A stretch of 64,000 bases of DNA from Paraburkholderia lycopersici (GTDB lineage: Bacteria; Pseudomonadota; Gammaproteobacteria; Burkholderiales; Burkholderiaceae), in NCBI RefSeq assembly GCF_900096975.1, contig NZ_FMYQ01000033.1, positions 1 to 64,000 of the forward strand, read 5' to 3'. Shown here piece after piece: positions 6,972 to 14,981 of this stretch. Both the position numbers and the translations under genes were made by a program. Within the stretch, counting starts at the first letter, position 1. Every line of letters begins with the position of its first letter. The notes below the pieces were generated by a model that searched no databases, was not told where the DNA came from, and saw only the letters and a program-made list of their open reading frames with translations.

Positions 6972-8115
6972 CGAGATACACCCGGATCGGCGGATCGCAC
7001 GGAACAAACCTGTAATCCGAGTAAACATAGAAGTCCCCGCCCCGTTGGTGTTTCAGTGCCCATTTCCTGAAGTCACTGTCATGAACCGGGTAGTACACGC
7101 TCCCATTCGGGGTGCGGACGGGATAAGACGTGTAAAGTGAAGACACACCAAGCGCTGCTGCCGCGCCATTGTAGGGAACAACAATTACGCCATCCTTGCT
7201 CCAGTGTCCAAGGTACTGTGACGGCTTGCCTGGTTCGTCTGTAAAATCAAAGCTGTCTTTGATATATACGTAAACGCCGCTAACCTCCATGATGCCGCCA
7301 CTGATCGAATGGGCGTAGCCAATGGCGGCATAAATATTAAACGAACCTAACGCACCGTTAAGGTCCGTTGGTACGCCGTTATTTTTATAAGCCGAGACAT
7401 ATTCGCTTGCCTTTTGAAAAAAAGTACTCCCGACGCCAACAAGTTGAAACTGGAAATGACGATGAAGGCTAGACAGTTTTCCGCCGCACGCTTCCCAAGT
7501 ATTGATGTTTGCATGCGCGCGATACTTCTTTAACATCTTCCTCAATGTATCTCTTGCGGCAGGATTGCGGATTTTCTCATTAATCAGATAATCATATCCC
7601 AGCCTCGCCTCTTCATATTTCAATACCCAATCAAGTTTGACAGTTGTCGTATCGTACATACTCGGCGGATACGGCTCACCCTTCTGGTTAATCTCTGCTG
7701 CAACATCCTTCTCCGTTGGGCCATAGTTCAGTTCACCCGCGAACCACCGTTCCATGAGCTTCGCCGCGTGCGGCTGAAATTCCTTGCGCATCGCGCCGGG
7801 TATTTGCTGGATATCGAACAGCGGCACGGCCATATAGTCCTTCTTCGCAGGCGGCGCTTTAGGCGGATCAGGGGTGTCGAGCCACTTCTTGAAGCGTGAA
7901 AAGGTATCCGCGACCTTAATAATGTCGCTCGCCATTTTGGCCGCCGGGTCAGGCTTGGGCGCAGGCGGGGCCTTCGGCTCGGGCATCCTCGGCAAGGCAG
8001 GCGGGGCCTTGTCCATTGACAGACTCGCCTCGTGCACAATCCGCGCGCCTTCCTTCTTGCTCCAGCGCCACAACAGCTTGTTGATCTCGTAATAAGAGAG
8101 TTCACTACCCGCCAT
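6964..8115 (-). CDS. DUF6402-like protein, possible effector
   Basis: A 383-residue soluble protein. Residues about 25-90 form a Pro/Ala/Lys-rich linker (PKAPPAPKPDPAAK). The C-terminal half has YVYIKDSFDF, QYLGHWSKDGV and HQRGGDFYVYSD, which I associate tentatively with DUF6402, a family of unknown activity often found near type VI secretion genes in Burkholderiales. None of those genes is here. An upstream in-frame TTG could add five residues; the ATG (MAGSELSYYEI) is preferred. The gene starts only 156 bp from the IS66 left end and has low-GC codon use unlike the core genes. Confidence 0.7.
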   Translation of the reverse strand: MAGSELSYYEINKLLWRWSKKEGARIVHEASLSMDKAPPALPRMPEPKAPPAPKPDPAAKMASDIIKVADTFSRFKKWLDTPDPPKAPPAKKDYMAVPLFDIQQIPGAMRKEFQPHAAKLMERWFAGELNYGPTEKDVAAEINQKGEPYPPSMYDTTTVKLDWVLKYEEARLGYDYLINEKIRNPAARDTLRKMLKKYRAHANINTWEACGGKLSSLHRHFQFQLVGVGSTFFQKASEYVSAYKNNGVPTDLNGALGSFNIYAAIGYAHSISGGIMEVSGVYVYIKDSFDFTDEPGKPSQYLGHWSKDGVIVVPYNGAAAALGVSSLYTSYPVRTPNGSVYYPVHDSDFRKWALKHQRGGDFYVYSDYRFVPCDPPIRVYLDD

Positions 8116-8301
8116 AACGTGCCCATCCAAATTGAGGTTGAATCCCCGCCAAGGTGCGGAAGCACAGATTCACCGCGTACCCTGGCATCCCGGTTTCTGC
8201 GCTCCAACGGAACGCACGAACCCAAACTCAATCATTCACAAGGCAGCGAACGCCCGATATCAGACAAATACGTAAGCGACATTTGGCGGCCGTCTTGACG
8301 A

Positions 8302-8895
8302 TCAGAATTTGATCTCGAAGAGGCGTTCGTTGACGTCCGGAAGGTCAAAGGCAGAGGGATCGAAACTGCCGCCACACCAGTCGAGCAACCGCTGGTGTTC
8401 TTCGTGGCCGGGATCGATGATCGCGTCGAGGAATTCGATGTAGCCTGGTACACCGCCAACATCTTCCGGCGGACAGGCATTGCGGCCGCCCAGGCAGATG
8501 GGCGAGCGCAACTCAGGATCAGGCGGCAGGACCTTCTCGACCTTCACACGGTGCTGCCAGTTGTCACCGTAATCGTAGATGTAGGTGAATGACTTCAGCG
8601 CACCGAGCGCACGGCCCAGGCTCACCCGCGCTTCGTTGAGCATCGGCGGGTCACTCGGGAAGTCCGGATCGGGCATCCCGTAGTTGTCGTCGCCGAACAC
8701 GAATTCGTGCAGGTGACCACCATCCCAGCCCATCGCCCACAGCAGTACGACGTGCAGCTTGGGCAGCTTGATCGAGGCGGGGACCAGCACCCGCCTCCAG
8801 ACCGCCGGCTTCAGATACTTCAGCTCGATGTGAAGCTGATAGACCGGTACCGGCGAATTGACCGCGCGTAACGCGGGTTTGCGAGTTGATGCCAT
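8302..8895 (-). CDS. Plasmid pRiA4b ORF-3 family protein (IS66 passenger)
   Basis: A 197-residue protein with the pRiA4b ORF-3-like fold signature: QLHIELKYLKPAVWRRVLVP at the start, LHVVLLWAMGWDGGHLHEFVFGDDNYG, then FTYIYDYGDNWQHRVKVEKV, ICLGGRNACPPEDVGGVPGY and HEEHQRLLDWCGGSFDPSAFD. The function of the family is unknown. It starts 2 nt after the tnpC stop and ends 30 bp before the left inverted repeat, so it is inside the IS element and coupled to the transposase operon. Confidence 0.92.
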   Translation of the reverse strand: MASTRKPALRAVNSPVPVYQLHIELKYLKPAVWRRVLVPASIKLPKLHVVLLWAMGWDGGHLHEFVFGDDNYGMPDPDFPSDPPMLNEARVSLGRALGALKSFTYIYDYGDNWQHRVKVEKVLPPDPELRSPICLGGRNACPPEDVGGVPGYIEFLDAIIDPGHEEHQRLLDWCGGSFDPSAFDLPDVNERLFEIKF

Positions 8896-8897
8896 CG

Positions 8898-10439
8898 TCA
8901 CGCAGCCTGCTGGAGCGGTTGCTCCACCGGCATCAAATGCCACGGCAGCAACTCGTCAATCCGGTTGATGGGATGATCGGCGATCCGCTCGAACACCGTA
9001 CGCAGATACACATACGGTTCGATGCCATTCAGGCGTGCCGTGCCGATCAGGCTGTAGATGACCGCCGCACTCTGTCCACCGCCGTCAGAGCCGGCGAACA
9101 GATAGTTGCGCCTGCCGAGAACCAGCGGCCTGATCGATCGTTCCGCGGTGTTGTTATCTATCTCGATGCGGCCGTCTTCACAGTAGCGCACCAGCGCAGG
9201 CCAGTTCCCCAGCGCATACCGGATCGCCTTGCCAAGACCCGACTTCACCGAAACCTGCGCGAGCGTATGTTCGAGCCAGTCCTTCAGTGCGCCTGCGACC
9301 GGCAATGCCCGCGCCAAGCGCACTGACTGCCTGACCTCCGGCTTGCGGTCGCGCACCTCGCGCTCGACGGCATACAGCGCCGCGATGCGGCTGAGTGCCT
9401 CCTGCGCCACCGGCGAACGCTCCAGTTCGTACAGGTCGTGGAACTTGCGCCGCACATGCGCCCAGCACGCTGCCTCGATGATCGTGCCATCGCGGTACAG
9501 CGCGTCGTAGCCACTGTAGGCATCCGCCTGCAGGATGCCTGACCATCCCTGCAGATGCATACGGGGTCGCTCTCCCTTGCGGTCGGGCGAGTACTGGTAC
9601 CAGACCGCCGGGGGTGCCCGGCTGCCCGCCGGCCGGTCATCGCGTACATACGTCCACAACCGTGCCGTACGTGTCTTGCCGCGTCCGGGTTCCAGCACCG
9701 GGACGGGAGTGTCATCGGTATGGATTTTTTGCGCCTCGCGCACATATCGGCCAACGGCATCCGCCAGCGGCTGCAGCAGTGCGGCGGACTCCCGAACCCA
9801 CGAGGCCAACGTGGCACGGTCGAGTTCGATGCCGGCACGTCGATAGATTCCTGCCTGCCGGTACAGCGGCGTATGGTCGGCGTACTTGGCGACTACCACC
9901 TGCGCCAGCAGGCCGGCTGCAGCCATGCCGCGTGCGATCGGGCGCGACGGCGCCGCTTCCTGGACGACCTTCGCACAACGGCTGCAGCTCAGCCGGGGAC
10001 GCACGTGGCGGATCACCCGGAAGTACCCCGGCACGTAGTCCAGCATCTCGGAGGCGTCTTCACCCAGCTTGCGCAGCCGGGCGCCGCATTCGGGGCAGTC
10101 GCAATGCTGCGGCTTGTGTTCAACTGTATCGCGCGGCAGGTGCGCAGGGAATTCGCGCGAGCGGCGGCGTAGGGGGACCACCGGCGCTGTCGTGTCTACG
10201 GGTTCATCCGACACTGGTTCTGGCGCTGGTGCCGGCACGGCATCCTGTTGCGGCAGTGACCCGTCACAGAGTGCGAGCTGCAGTTGTCCCGTCAGTGCTG
10301 CCATGCGCTCCGACGAGCGTCCGTACTGCCAGCGCTTCAGACGCGAGATCTCCGCGAGCAGGCGCGCGATGGTTTCTTCGCGCGCGACAAGCATGCGCTT
10401 GAGCGTGTCGATATCGTCGGGGAGTCGGCTGACTGGCAT
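8898..10439 (-). CDS. tnpC: IS66 family transposase TnpC
   Basis: The 513-residue main transposase. It begins MPVSRLPDDIDTLKRMLVAREE, with an N-terminal leucine-zipper-like segment and YGRSSERM. A zinc-binding stretch follows (HCDCPECGARLRKLG and LSCSRCAKV), then the DDE catalytic core (IHTDDTPVPVLEPG, LQADAYSGYDALY) and the C-terminal DNNTAERSIRPLVLGRRNYLF. Upstream in-frame sequence overlaps tnpB and is not used. The 42-bp gap to tnpB carries no other gene. The length is normal, so the element may be active. Confidence 0.95.
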   Translation of the reverse strand: MPVSRLPDDIDTLKRMLVAREETIARLLAEISRLKRWQYGRSSERMAALTGQLQLALCDGSLPQQDAVPAPAPEPVSDEPVDTTAPVVPLRRRSREFPAHLPRDTVEHKPQHCDCPECGARLRKLGEDASEMLDYVPGYFRVIRHVRPRLSCSRCAKVVQEAAPSRPIARGMAAAGLLAQVVVAKYADHTPLYRQAGIYRRAGIELDRATLASWVRESAALLQPLADAVGRYVREAQKIHTDDTPVPVLEPGRGKTRTARLWTYVRDDRPAGSRAPPAVWYQYSPDRKGERPRMHLQGWSGILQADAYSGYDALYRDGTIIEAACWAHVRRKFHDLYELERSPVAQEALSRIAALYAVEREVRDRKPEVRQSVRLARALPVAGALKDWLEHTLAQVSVKSGLGKAIRYALGNWPALVRYCEDGRIEIDNNTAERSIRPLVLGRRNYLFAGSDGGGQSAAVIYSLIGTARLNGIEPYVYLRTVFERIADHPINRIDELLPWHLMPVEQPLQQAA

Positions 10440-10480
10440 ATCCAGAAGTTTACCAGGCACGCGCAGGAGCGGGGGCAACT

Positions 10481-10828
10481 TTACGCGGCGCATGTGGGCT
10501 TCCACGTCCATTCGGGGCGTCGCCAGTCGATACCTTCGAGCAGCATCGATAGTTGTGCTGCCGACAGGTGGATGCATCCCGCGTCGGCCTGCGGCCAGAT
10601 GAAACGGCCTCGCTCCAGGCGCTTGACGTACAGGTTCATTCCATCGCCACTCCACCACAGCAGCTTGACCAGATCGCCCCGGCGACCACGGAAGGCGAAC
10701 ACGTGGCCCGAGAACGGGTCTTGCTCGAGCGTCACCTGCGCCAGTGCAGCCAGACCACCCATGCCACGTCGCATGTCGGTGACGCCTGCGGCGAGCCAGA
10801 TGCGGGTGCTGGTCGGTAGCGCGATCAT
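10481..10828 (-). CDS. tnpB: IS66 family accessory protein TnpB
   Basis: A 115-residue IS66 Orf2-like protein: RIWLAAGVTDMRRGMGGLAALAQ, DPFSGHVFAFRGRRGDLVKLLWW, and GMNLYVKRLERGRFIWP. These are the defining blocks of the family. Its ATG overlaps the TGA of tnpA (ATGA, 10825-10828), the standard coupling in IS66 operons. TnpB is needed for transposition in IS66 elements, but its molecular role is unclear. Confidence 0.95.
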   Translation of the reverse strand: MIALPTSTRIWLAAGVTDMRRGMGGLAALAQVTLEQDPFSGHVFAFRGRRGDLVKLLWWSGDGMNLYVKRLERGRFIWPQADAGCIHLSAAQLSMLLEGIDWRRPEWTWKPTCAA

Positions 10829-11244
10829 GCCGGCCTCAGGCAATGCAGCACCAGTCGCAGCTGGGCCGGGTCGACCTTCCCGCTTACTCGCACGCGTGCG
10901 CCATTGAGCTCGATCTCGATACCTGACGTCGCGGCTTCCTGTGCGCGCAATGGCAATTGCACTGTCGGCCCCGGTAGCGGCGAAACCGCCATCGAACCAT
11001 CCGGCGACATCGCTACCGGAACGAACACTGCCGTCTCGTTCGCGCTCACCGTCTTGTTGCCCAGCAAACCGGCACGGTACTGCCTGCGCCACTTGAACAC
11101 CATGTTCGGATTCAGGCCGTGCGACTGCGCGAGCTTCGCCACCGAGATGCCCGGCTCGCTCGCCGCCATCGCAACTTCAAGCCGGAATTCAGGCGCGTAA
11201 TTTGGCCGCCCCTTGCGGCTTCCGGCACAGTCGATCTCTGTCAT
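10825..11244 (-). CDS. tnpA: IS66 family protein TnpA
   Basis: A 139-residue protein with a helix-turn-helix of the transposase IS3/IS911 type: YAPEFRLEVAMAASEPG, ISVAKLAQSHGLNPNMVFKWRRQYRAG. The C terminus holds EIELNGARVRVSGKVDPAQLRLVLHCL, typical of IS66 TnpA. It starts at MTEIDC; an in-frame start five codons earlier is possible. It is first gene of the tnpA-tnpB-tnpC-passenger operon, and the right inverted repeat lies 87 bp upstream. Confidence 0.94.
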   Translation of the reverse strand: MTEIDCAGSRKGRPNYAPEFRLEVAMAASEPGISVAKLAQSHGLNPNMVFKWRRQYRAGLLGNKTVSANETAVFVPVAMSPDGSMAVSPLPGPTVQLPLRAQEAATSGIEIELNGARVRVSGKVDPAQLRLVLHCLRPA

Positions 11245-12118
11245 CAAAGTGGTCCCCACTACTCGAAGTGATGGACATCACTTTGGACACTCTCAACGTC
11301 GACGTCGATACGGCCTTCAAATGACGCTTACCAAGCCAGGACACGGCGACATATTCGTCCAGTAACTTGTGAGCGGCGGTAGCGGTCTTCTCGCCTTCGC
11401 AGATCAACACGTCAATGTCAGGGTCGCGCGACAGCCTACTCAGGCCAAACAAGGGCCGAGTAGCACCCGTGATCCCCTTGTAGCGCCATTCCCGGGTGCC
11501 GTCCGCATTCTCACAGTACGTCATCGGCATGGCTTTCTTGTCCGCCGAACGCACGACATGAAGCATGTCACGGCCCTCCACATCCCTATACGTGTAGACC
11601 TTCGAACCAGCAGGTAGGAATTCGTCCACAGCAGGAGCGTCATCGGGCACCGGGACAATGGGCGTCCATTCCGGCACCGCCTCGGCATATACTTTGGGCG
11701 GCTGCTGAAGCAAGGTAAGCGCGCCATTCCTTACCTGTTCACAAAGATCGCGGTGGGCTTCTGCGCATTCGATACCCTGAATGTGCGCGTATAGGCTCAC
11801 CATACCCTTGCCACCGCCCGATCCATCGAAGTCGTGCCATAGGCCGGACTGGAGGTTGACCGACATTGAACGATTCGATGCCGGGTGAAACTCCCCGGAC
11901 ACGGTTTCGCCCGCGCCGTACCACGCTGCCATACATTCCTGAATGTCGAGCGTAGAAAGATCCGCAAAGGGTTCTCCGTCTTTTACGTCATCGAATGACT
12001 GGGTGCGACTTGCGTGGCGGCGGGCCAAGGCACCGGGGGGCTGCTCAGTTTCAGGGGCCGCATTCTCGGCCTGCTCTGCTTGCAGCTTCTTGTGTGCTTC
12101 CATTAATGGGCTGCTCAT
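11189..12118 (-). pseudogene. Phage-type DNA primase (Toprim domain), truncated by IS66
   Basis: Only residues 1-262 (11332-12118) belong to the gene; the last 47 codons are read from IS66 DNA. The N-terminal part has SGLWHDFDGSGGGKGMVSLYAHIQGIE, a domain common in phage and plasmid primases. It then has GITGATRPLFGLSRL and the Toprim start DIDVLICEGEKTATAAHKLL. A full-length member would continue into the remaining Toprim motifs and usually a helicase domain. No such continuation is found on the far side of the element, so the 3' part is lost. It is presumably non-functional for replication. Confidence 0.8.
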
Positions 12119-12151
12119 AAAACTTCACCATAGATTCGAATGTGGTGACGG

Positions 12152-12259
12152 CTATCCGCGACGCAATGGATACGCAGAAGGTTGACCCCTCACCTTGTCG
12201 CCGCCATAAAATATCCGCACGGGGTCGTGCAGCGTGTCTTCACACAGGTCATTAGCCAT
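12152..12259 (-). CDS. Possible 35-residue protein upstream of the primase
   Basis: The frame MANDLCEDTLHDPVRIFYGG, then DKVRGQPSAYPLRRG, has a GAGAG element about 6 nt before its ATG. It ends 33 bp before the primase start on the same strand. It is too short for composition to prove coding, and no family is recognised. It may be one of the small genes common in replication modules of integrative elements. Confidence 0.35.
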   Translation of the reverse strand: MANDLCEDTLHDPVRIFYGGDKVRGQPSAYPLRRG

Positions 12260-12388
12260 TTGCGGCTCTCACTAATGAAATTAATGAAATCTTGATGGTT
12301 GGCGGCACCAAGCATCGGTTAAGCGCAGAAGTGGTTTGGAATCAATTGCTCGGATGGTATGGATTTTTGTAGCAGTTTATTGCGCGCC

Positions 12389-12616
12389 TCAAGGTTTGAT
12401 TTTCTCGAATGGTTTCAATACGCCAAGGTCACGCGCCCAACCTTCAAGATTAGCGTGCTGCTCGATGGCATTGTATTGGTTCACGACGTAGTAGCGCCCA
12501 AGGTTGCCGAACCACGGCGAGGATTCGCGACAAACTTTCATACGCGAACCCTCGCGCGCAAGCACACGATTAACGCGCTGGAGTGCCGCACGCTCGGTGA
12601 CGAGTATCTTCTCCAT
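12389..12616 (-). CDS. Hypothetical island protein (75 aa)
   Basis: A 75-residue protein: MEKILVTERAALQRVNRVLAREG, then a basic stretch, WFGNLGRYYVVNQYNAIEQ and LEGWARDLGVLKPFEKIKP. No signal or membrane segment is present. Its ATG overlaps the stop of the upstream gene by one base (TAATG), so both are in one operon. Small proteins of this look occur in Burkholderia prophages and islands as conserved hypotheticals; I cannot give a function. It could be a DNA-binding or host-interference accessory protein, but nothing in the sequence decides this. Confidence 0.65.
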   Translation of the reverse strand: MEKILVTERAALQRVNRVLAREGSRMKVCRESSPWFGNLGRYYVVNQYNAIEQHANLEGWARDLGVLKPFEKIKP

Positions 12617-13218
12617 TACGCGGCCTCCCCATAAAGATCACCAAAAGTCGGCTGATAGTACGCACGCGCGTTGTGTTTGCGCTCATATGCCTCATCCTTC
12701 AGGCGGTGTTCGCTTAACCCAGTAGTGGAGTTGTGCTGGTATTCCGTCCACACCCTGACTACATACCGCGAAAACTTCCGGGTAACCATTTCGCTATACT
12801 GGGCCCTCGCTGAAACCGCTACAAGGTCGTTGACCAAAACGTATAGGAGACAGTGAAGATTCCAAAGCTCCACCGATGCATGCCTGGCATCATACGCGGT
12901 GCCATTGGAACGAAGCGCTCTACGAGGGGCCGCGCCGTACCGAAGCACGCGAGCACACGCTTTACGAATGTCGCGTGCCAGAAGATAGATTCTCAGATGG
13001 TCGGCACACCTTCCGGAATCAATGTATCTATCCGAAGTCATACGTTCAGAATAATCCGGGTGCCACGGGGCGATCTTAGTAATGAGCGCGGGCGTACGAA
13101 AACGATCAAGGCGTTTGGCGTGATACGGGCCAAATGCAAACAAGGCATCAGCGAACAGATTTACTGCACTGATTTCCGCGCGAATCTCATCATTCGACAA
13201 AATAGCGTTCTTTTCCAT
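12616..13218 (-). CDS. Hypothetical island protein (200 aa)
   Basis: A 200-residue, largely helical, charged protein starting MEKNAILSNDEIRAEISAVN. It contains FADALFAFGPYHAKRL, YIDSGRCADHLRIYLLARDIRKACARVLRYG and many aromatic and basic residues toward the C terminus (RKFSRYVVRVWTEYQ, NARAYYQPTFGDLYG). No membrane segment and no family recognised. It is translationally coupled to the downstream 75-residue gene. The AT-rich 240-bp gap upstream (13219-13458) should hold their promoter. Codon use and GC content are lower than in the core genes, consistent with transfer. Confidence 0.7.
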   Translation of the reverse strand: MEKNAILSNDEIRAEISAVNLFADALFAFGPYHAKRLDRFRTPALITKIAPWHPDYSERMTSDRYIDSGRCADHLRIYLLARDIRKACARVLRYGAAPRRALRSNGTAYDARHASVELWNLHCLLYVLVNDLVAVSARAQYSEMVTRKFSRYVVRVWTEYQHNSTTGLSEHRLKDEAYERKHNARAYYQPTFGDLYGEAA

Positions 13219-13458
13219 AATCTCTGGGTGATCCTTGAGTTAGTGAGTTAATGAATGCCTGAGTACGGGACGCAGTATATCGGCGCGAAAATGGCGCGCA
13301 ACAACTCTTTAGTCTGAGAAAATGTACCTGCTAACTAAATCAACGACTTAATGTTTTTTACAGACCCTCGTCAATATGGTTAAACTGAAAAATTCGCTAA
13401 AATTGTTGTCAATTTCCAACGGCTCGCATTGCAAGAATTTTTAACTGCCATCCGAAAG

Positions 13459-13644
13459 TCAGTGGTAAAGAGTGTCGGTCGAGGTCGCTAGAAGGAGCGC
13501 CAGAAGGTCTACAATTTCCGCTTCGCATTTGAAATCCCCCGTGCGCCCAGCGATTTCAAGCATGCCGCTCAATCGCCGAACTGCGGAACGGAACATTTCC
13601 GGGCTGCACTCACCCCATACCATTCGGTCCTGAAGGTTGAGCAT
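13459..13644 (-). CDS. Hypothetical small protein (61 aa)
   Basis: The frame encodes 61 residues (MLNLQDRMVWGECSPEMF, then RRLSGMLEIAGRTGDFK, ending EIVDLLALLLATSTDTLYH) that look like an acidic helical protein. There is no clear ribosome binding site. Nothing convincing is seen between it and the gene ending at 13883. Probably real but unproven. Confidence 0.4.
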   Translation of the reverse strand: MLNLQDRMVWGECSPEMFRSAVRRLSGMLEIAGRTGDFKCEAEIVDLLALLLATSTDTLYH

Positions 13645-13882
13645 GACGGGTCTAGCGCGCCTGCGTTGTGCGAATACGATCGCGGGGGAAAGGCATTCAG
13701 TCGCGGCGGGAATTGGTTCTCAGATGGGGGATTCAGGCGGCGGCGGACTGGGAATCGAAGATGGTGGAACATTCTATGGAGCTAATGTAACGCACGCCAA
13801 CGTGCCTATTTGGAGCGGTGCTGCGCCTTGCGGCGCGGGTTCAACACGAACGCGCGCCGCACACGAGTCGCGCAACAGCTAG

Positions 13883-14281
13883 CTATTGCATGCTGGCCAG
13901 GGCGTTTTGGCAGTTGGTGGCGTCCCCGTGGTTCATTAGAACAGGGGTGATCATGCCGCCGAAGTCGCCAACGATTTTCGCTTTTACGTCGTGATCGGCG
14001 CAGTGCTGGGCTACGGCGAGTGCCCCTTTGTCCCTGACCGCTTGCCGAAGGCCCGCTCTCAGGTGCGTAATGTTCGCCTGCATGCTTTCGCGCAGTTTGG
14101 CCGCGCCTGCCGGGTCGTTGAAATCGCCCCAACGGGCGAGGTCGGCGGTGCAAGCTTCCATCGTGCGCGCAAGCTGTTCACAAGCGGGCGGGATTTCCTG
14201 CCCATTGGCGGCACCGCAAAGCGCGGATGCAAGGCAGAAAGCGACGACGGCGCGGATCGTATTCTTCATTTTTGAATGCAC
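13883..14281 (-). CDS. Secreted small cysteine-containing protein
   Basis: A 132-residue protein with a classical signal peptide (KNTIRAVVAFCLASALCGAANG, cleavage near AANGQE). The mature helical domain has four cysteines (PACEQL, EACTADL, AQHCADHD, TNCQNA), likely two disulphides in the periplasm. I place the start at a GTG because it is preceded by GAGGAACAAC, nearly the same leader and spacing as GGGGAACAAC before the next gene upstream; an ATG four codons later is the alternative. It lies 13 bp after the EexN-GspG fusion gene and is probably in its operon. It vaguely resembles DUF5339-type proteins; function unknown. Confidence 0.7.
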   Translation of the reverse strand: MHSKMKNTIRAVVAFCLASALCGAANGQEIPPACEQLARTMEACTADLARWGDFNDPAGAAKLRESMQANITHLRAGLRQAVRDKGALAVAQHCADHDVKAKIVGDFGGMITPVLMNHGDATNCQNALASMQ

Positions 14282-14294
14282 GTTGTTCCTCGCT

Positions 14295-14927
14295 TCATTG
14301 GCCGGACGTTTCGAAGGAACCTTTCTCGACGTACGTCTTTTCAAGCGCTCGTACGTCGTCTTGCCACGAACCCATGATGAGGGGGTGGTAGCTGTCGGAG
14401 CCAGGCCCGAAGCTGTACACGTCGAGGTCGTAGCCGTGATTGCCCGGATTCGTAAGCTGGTAGGGTCGGCCCCACGGGTCTTTGGGAAGGTCCGTCAAGT
14501 AGCCGTTTTCCTTCCAGTTGGTGGGAATCGGCTCGGTGGTCGGCTTCTCGATGAGTGCTTGTAGGCCCTGCGCTTGGGTCGGATACGCGCCGTTGTCGAG
14601 CTTGTAAAGCTTCAACGCGGTCGAGATGACGGCAATGTCTTGCGCCGCCGCGAGCCGCTTGATTTGATACGTCCGATCCTCTTCGGTGGCAGCGCCAAGG
14701 TGTGATGCGATGGAGTTCACGCAATTCGGATCGGTGCGCAGTTCGCCGGGGTTGGCGCTACAGGCCGCCAGCGCCTTTTGTCGTAGCCCGATATCCTGGC
14801 TGAATTCGTCAACGGTAAAGACGCGATCCAGGTCGGCGACTTTGGTTGCGGGTTTGCAGGCTGTGAGCGCCACGGCAAGTGGCAGTAACGCGAGTACGCC
14901 GAGCGTATTTTTCGTTCTTCGTTGCAT
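14295..14927 (-). CDS. Lipoprotein fusing EexN-like and GspG-like domains
   Basis: A 210-residue lipoprotein: signal with LTAC lipobox (Cys24). An EexN-type segment follows at about 33-72 (FTVDEFSQDIGLRQKALAAC, then SANPGELRTDPNCVNSIA), with the two family cysteines. A C-terminal GspG pseudopilin core covers about 95-180 (DIAVISTALKLYKLDNGAYP, TQAQGLQALIEKP, NGYLTDLPKDPWGRPYQ, YDLDVYSFGPGSD). EexN lipoproteins block entry of related conjugative elements; GspG is the major type II secretion pseudopilin. The usual prepilin N-terminal helix is absent and replaced by the lipoprotein signal. The gene is divergent from an XRE repressor. The combined function is unknown. Confidence 0.88.
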   Translation of the reverse strand: MQRRTKNTLGVLALLPLAVALTACKPATKVADLDRVFTVDEFSQDIGLRQKALAACSANPGELRTDPNCVNSIASHLGAATEEDRTYQIKRLAAAQDIAVISTALKLYKLDNGAYPTQAQGLQALIEKPTTEPIPTNWKENGYLTDLPKDPWGRPYQLTNPGNHGYDLDVYSFGPGSDSYHPLIMGSWQDDVRALEKTYVEKGSFETSGQ

Positions 14928-14981
14928 GTTGTTCCCCGTTTTGCTTGGCGCTCGAATCGAACAAAGCTGCGCCGATTGATG

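Larger units (their letters stand above)
8272..11331 (-). mobile_element. IS66-family insertion sequence (3.06 kb) with passenger gene
   Basis: Complete element with tnpA, tnpB, tnpC and a passenger gene in one minus-strand operon. Both ends carry related terminal inverted repeats beginning GTAAGCG; they then agree at CATTTG, GGCCGT and GACG with a few mismatches. IS66 elements normally make 8-bp target duplications, but the flanks here (ACAAATAC left, CAAGCCAG right) do not match, so a deletion or recombination next to the element is likely. Its right end interrupts a primase gene. Confidence 0.9.

Noticed and set aside
12389..13218. Toxin-antitoxin interpretation of the 200/75-residue pair
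   Set aside because: Neither protein shows a recognisable toxin fold or antitoxin DNA-binding domain, and the sizes and order do not decide it.
13637..13882. Plus-strand 81-codon frame between two island genes
   Set aside because: No ribosome site, glycine/alanine-biased composition and opposite orientation to its neighbours.
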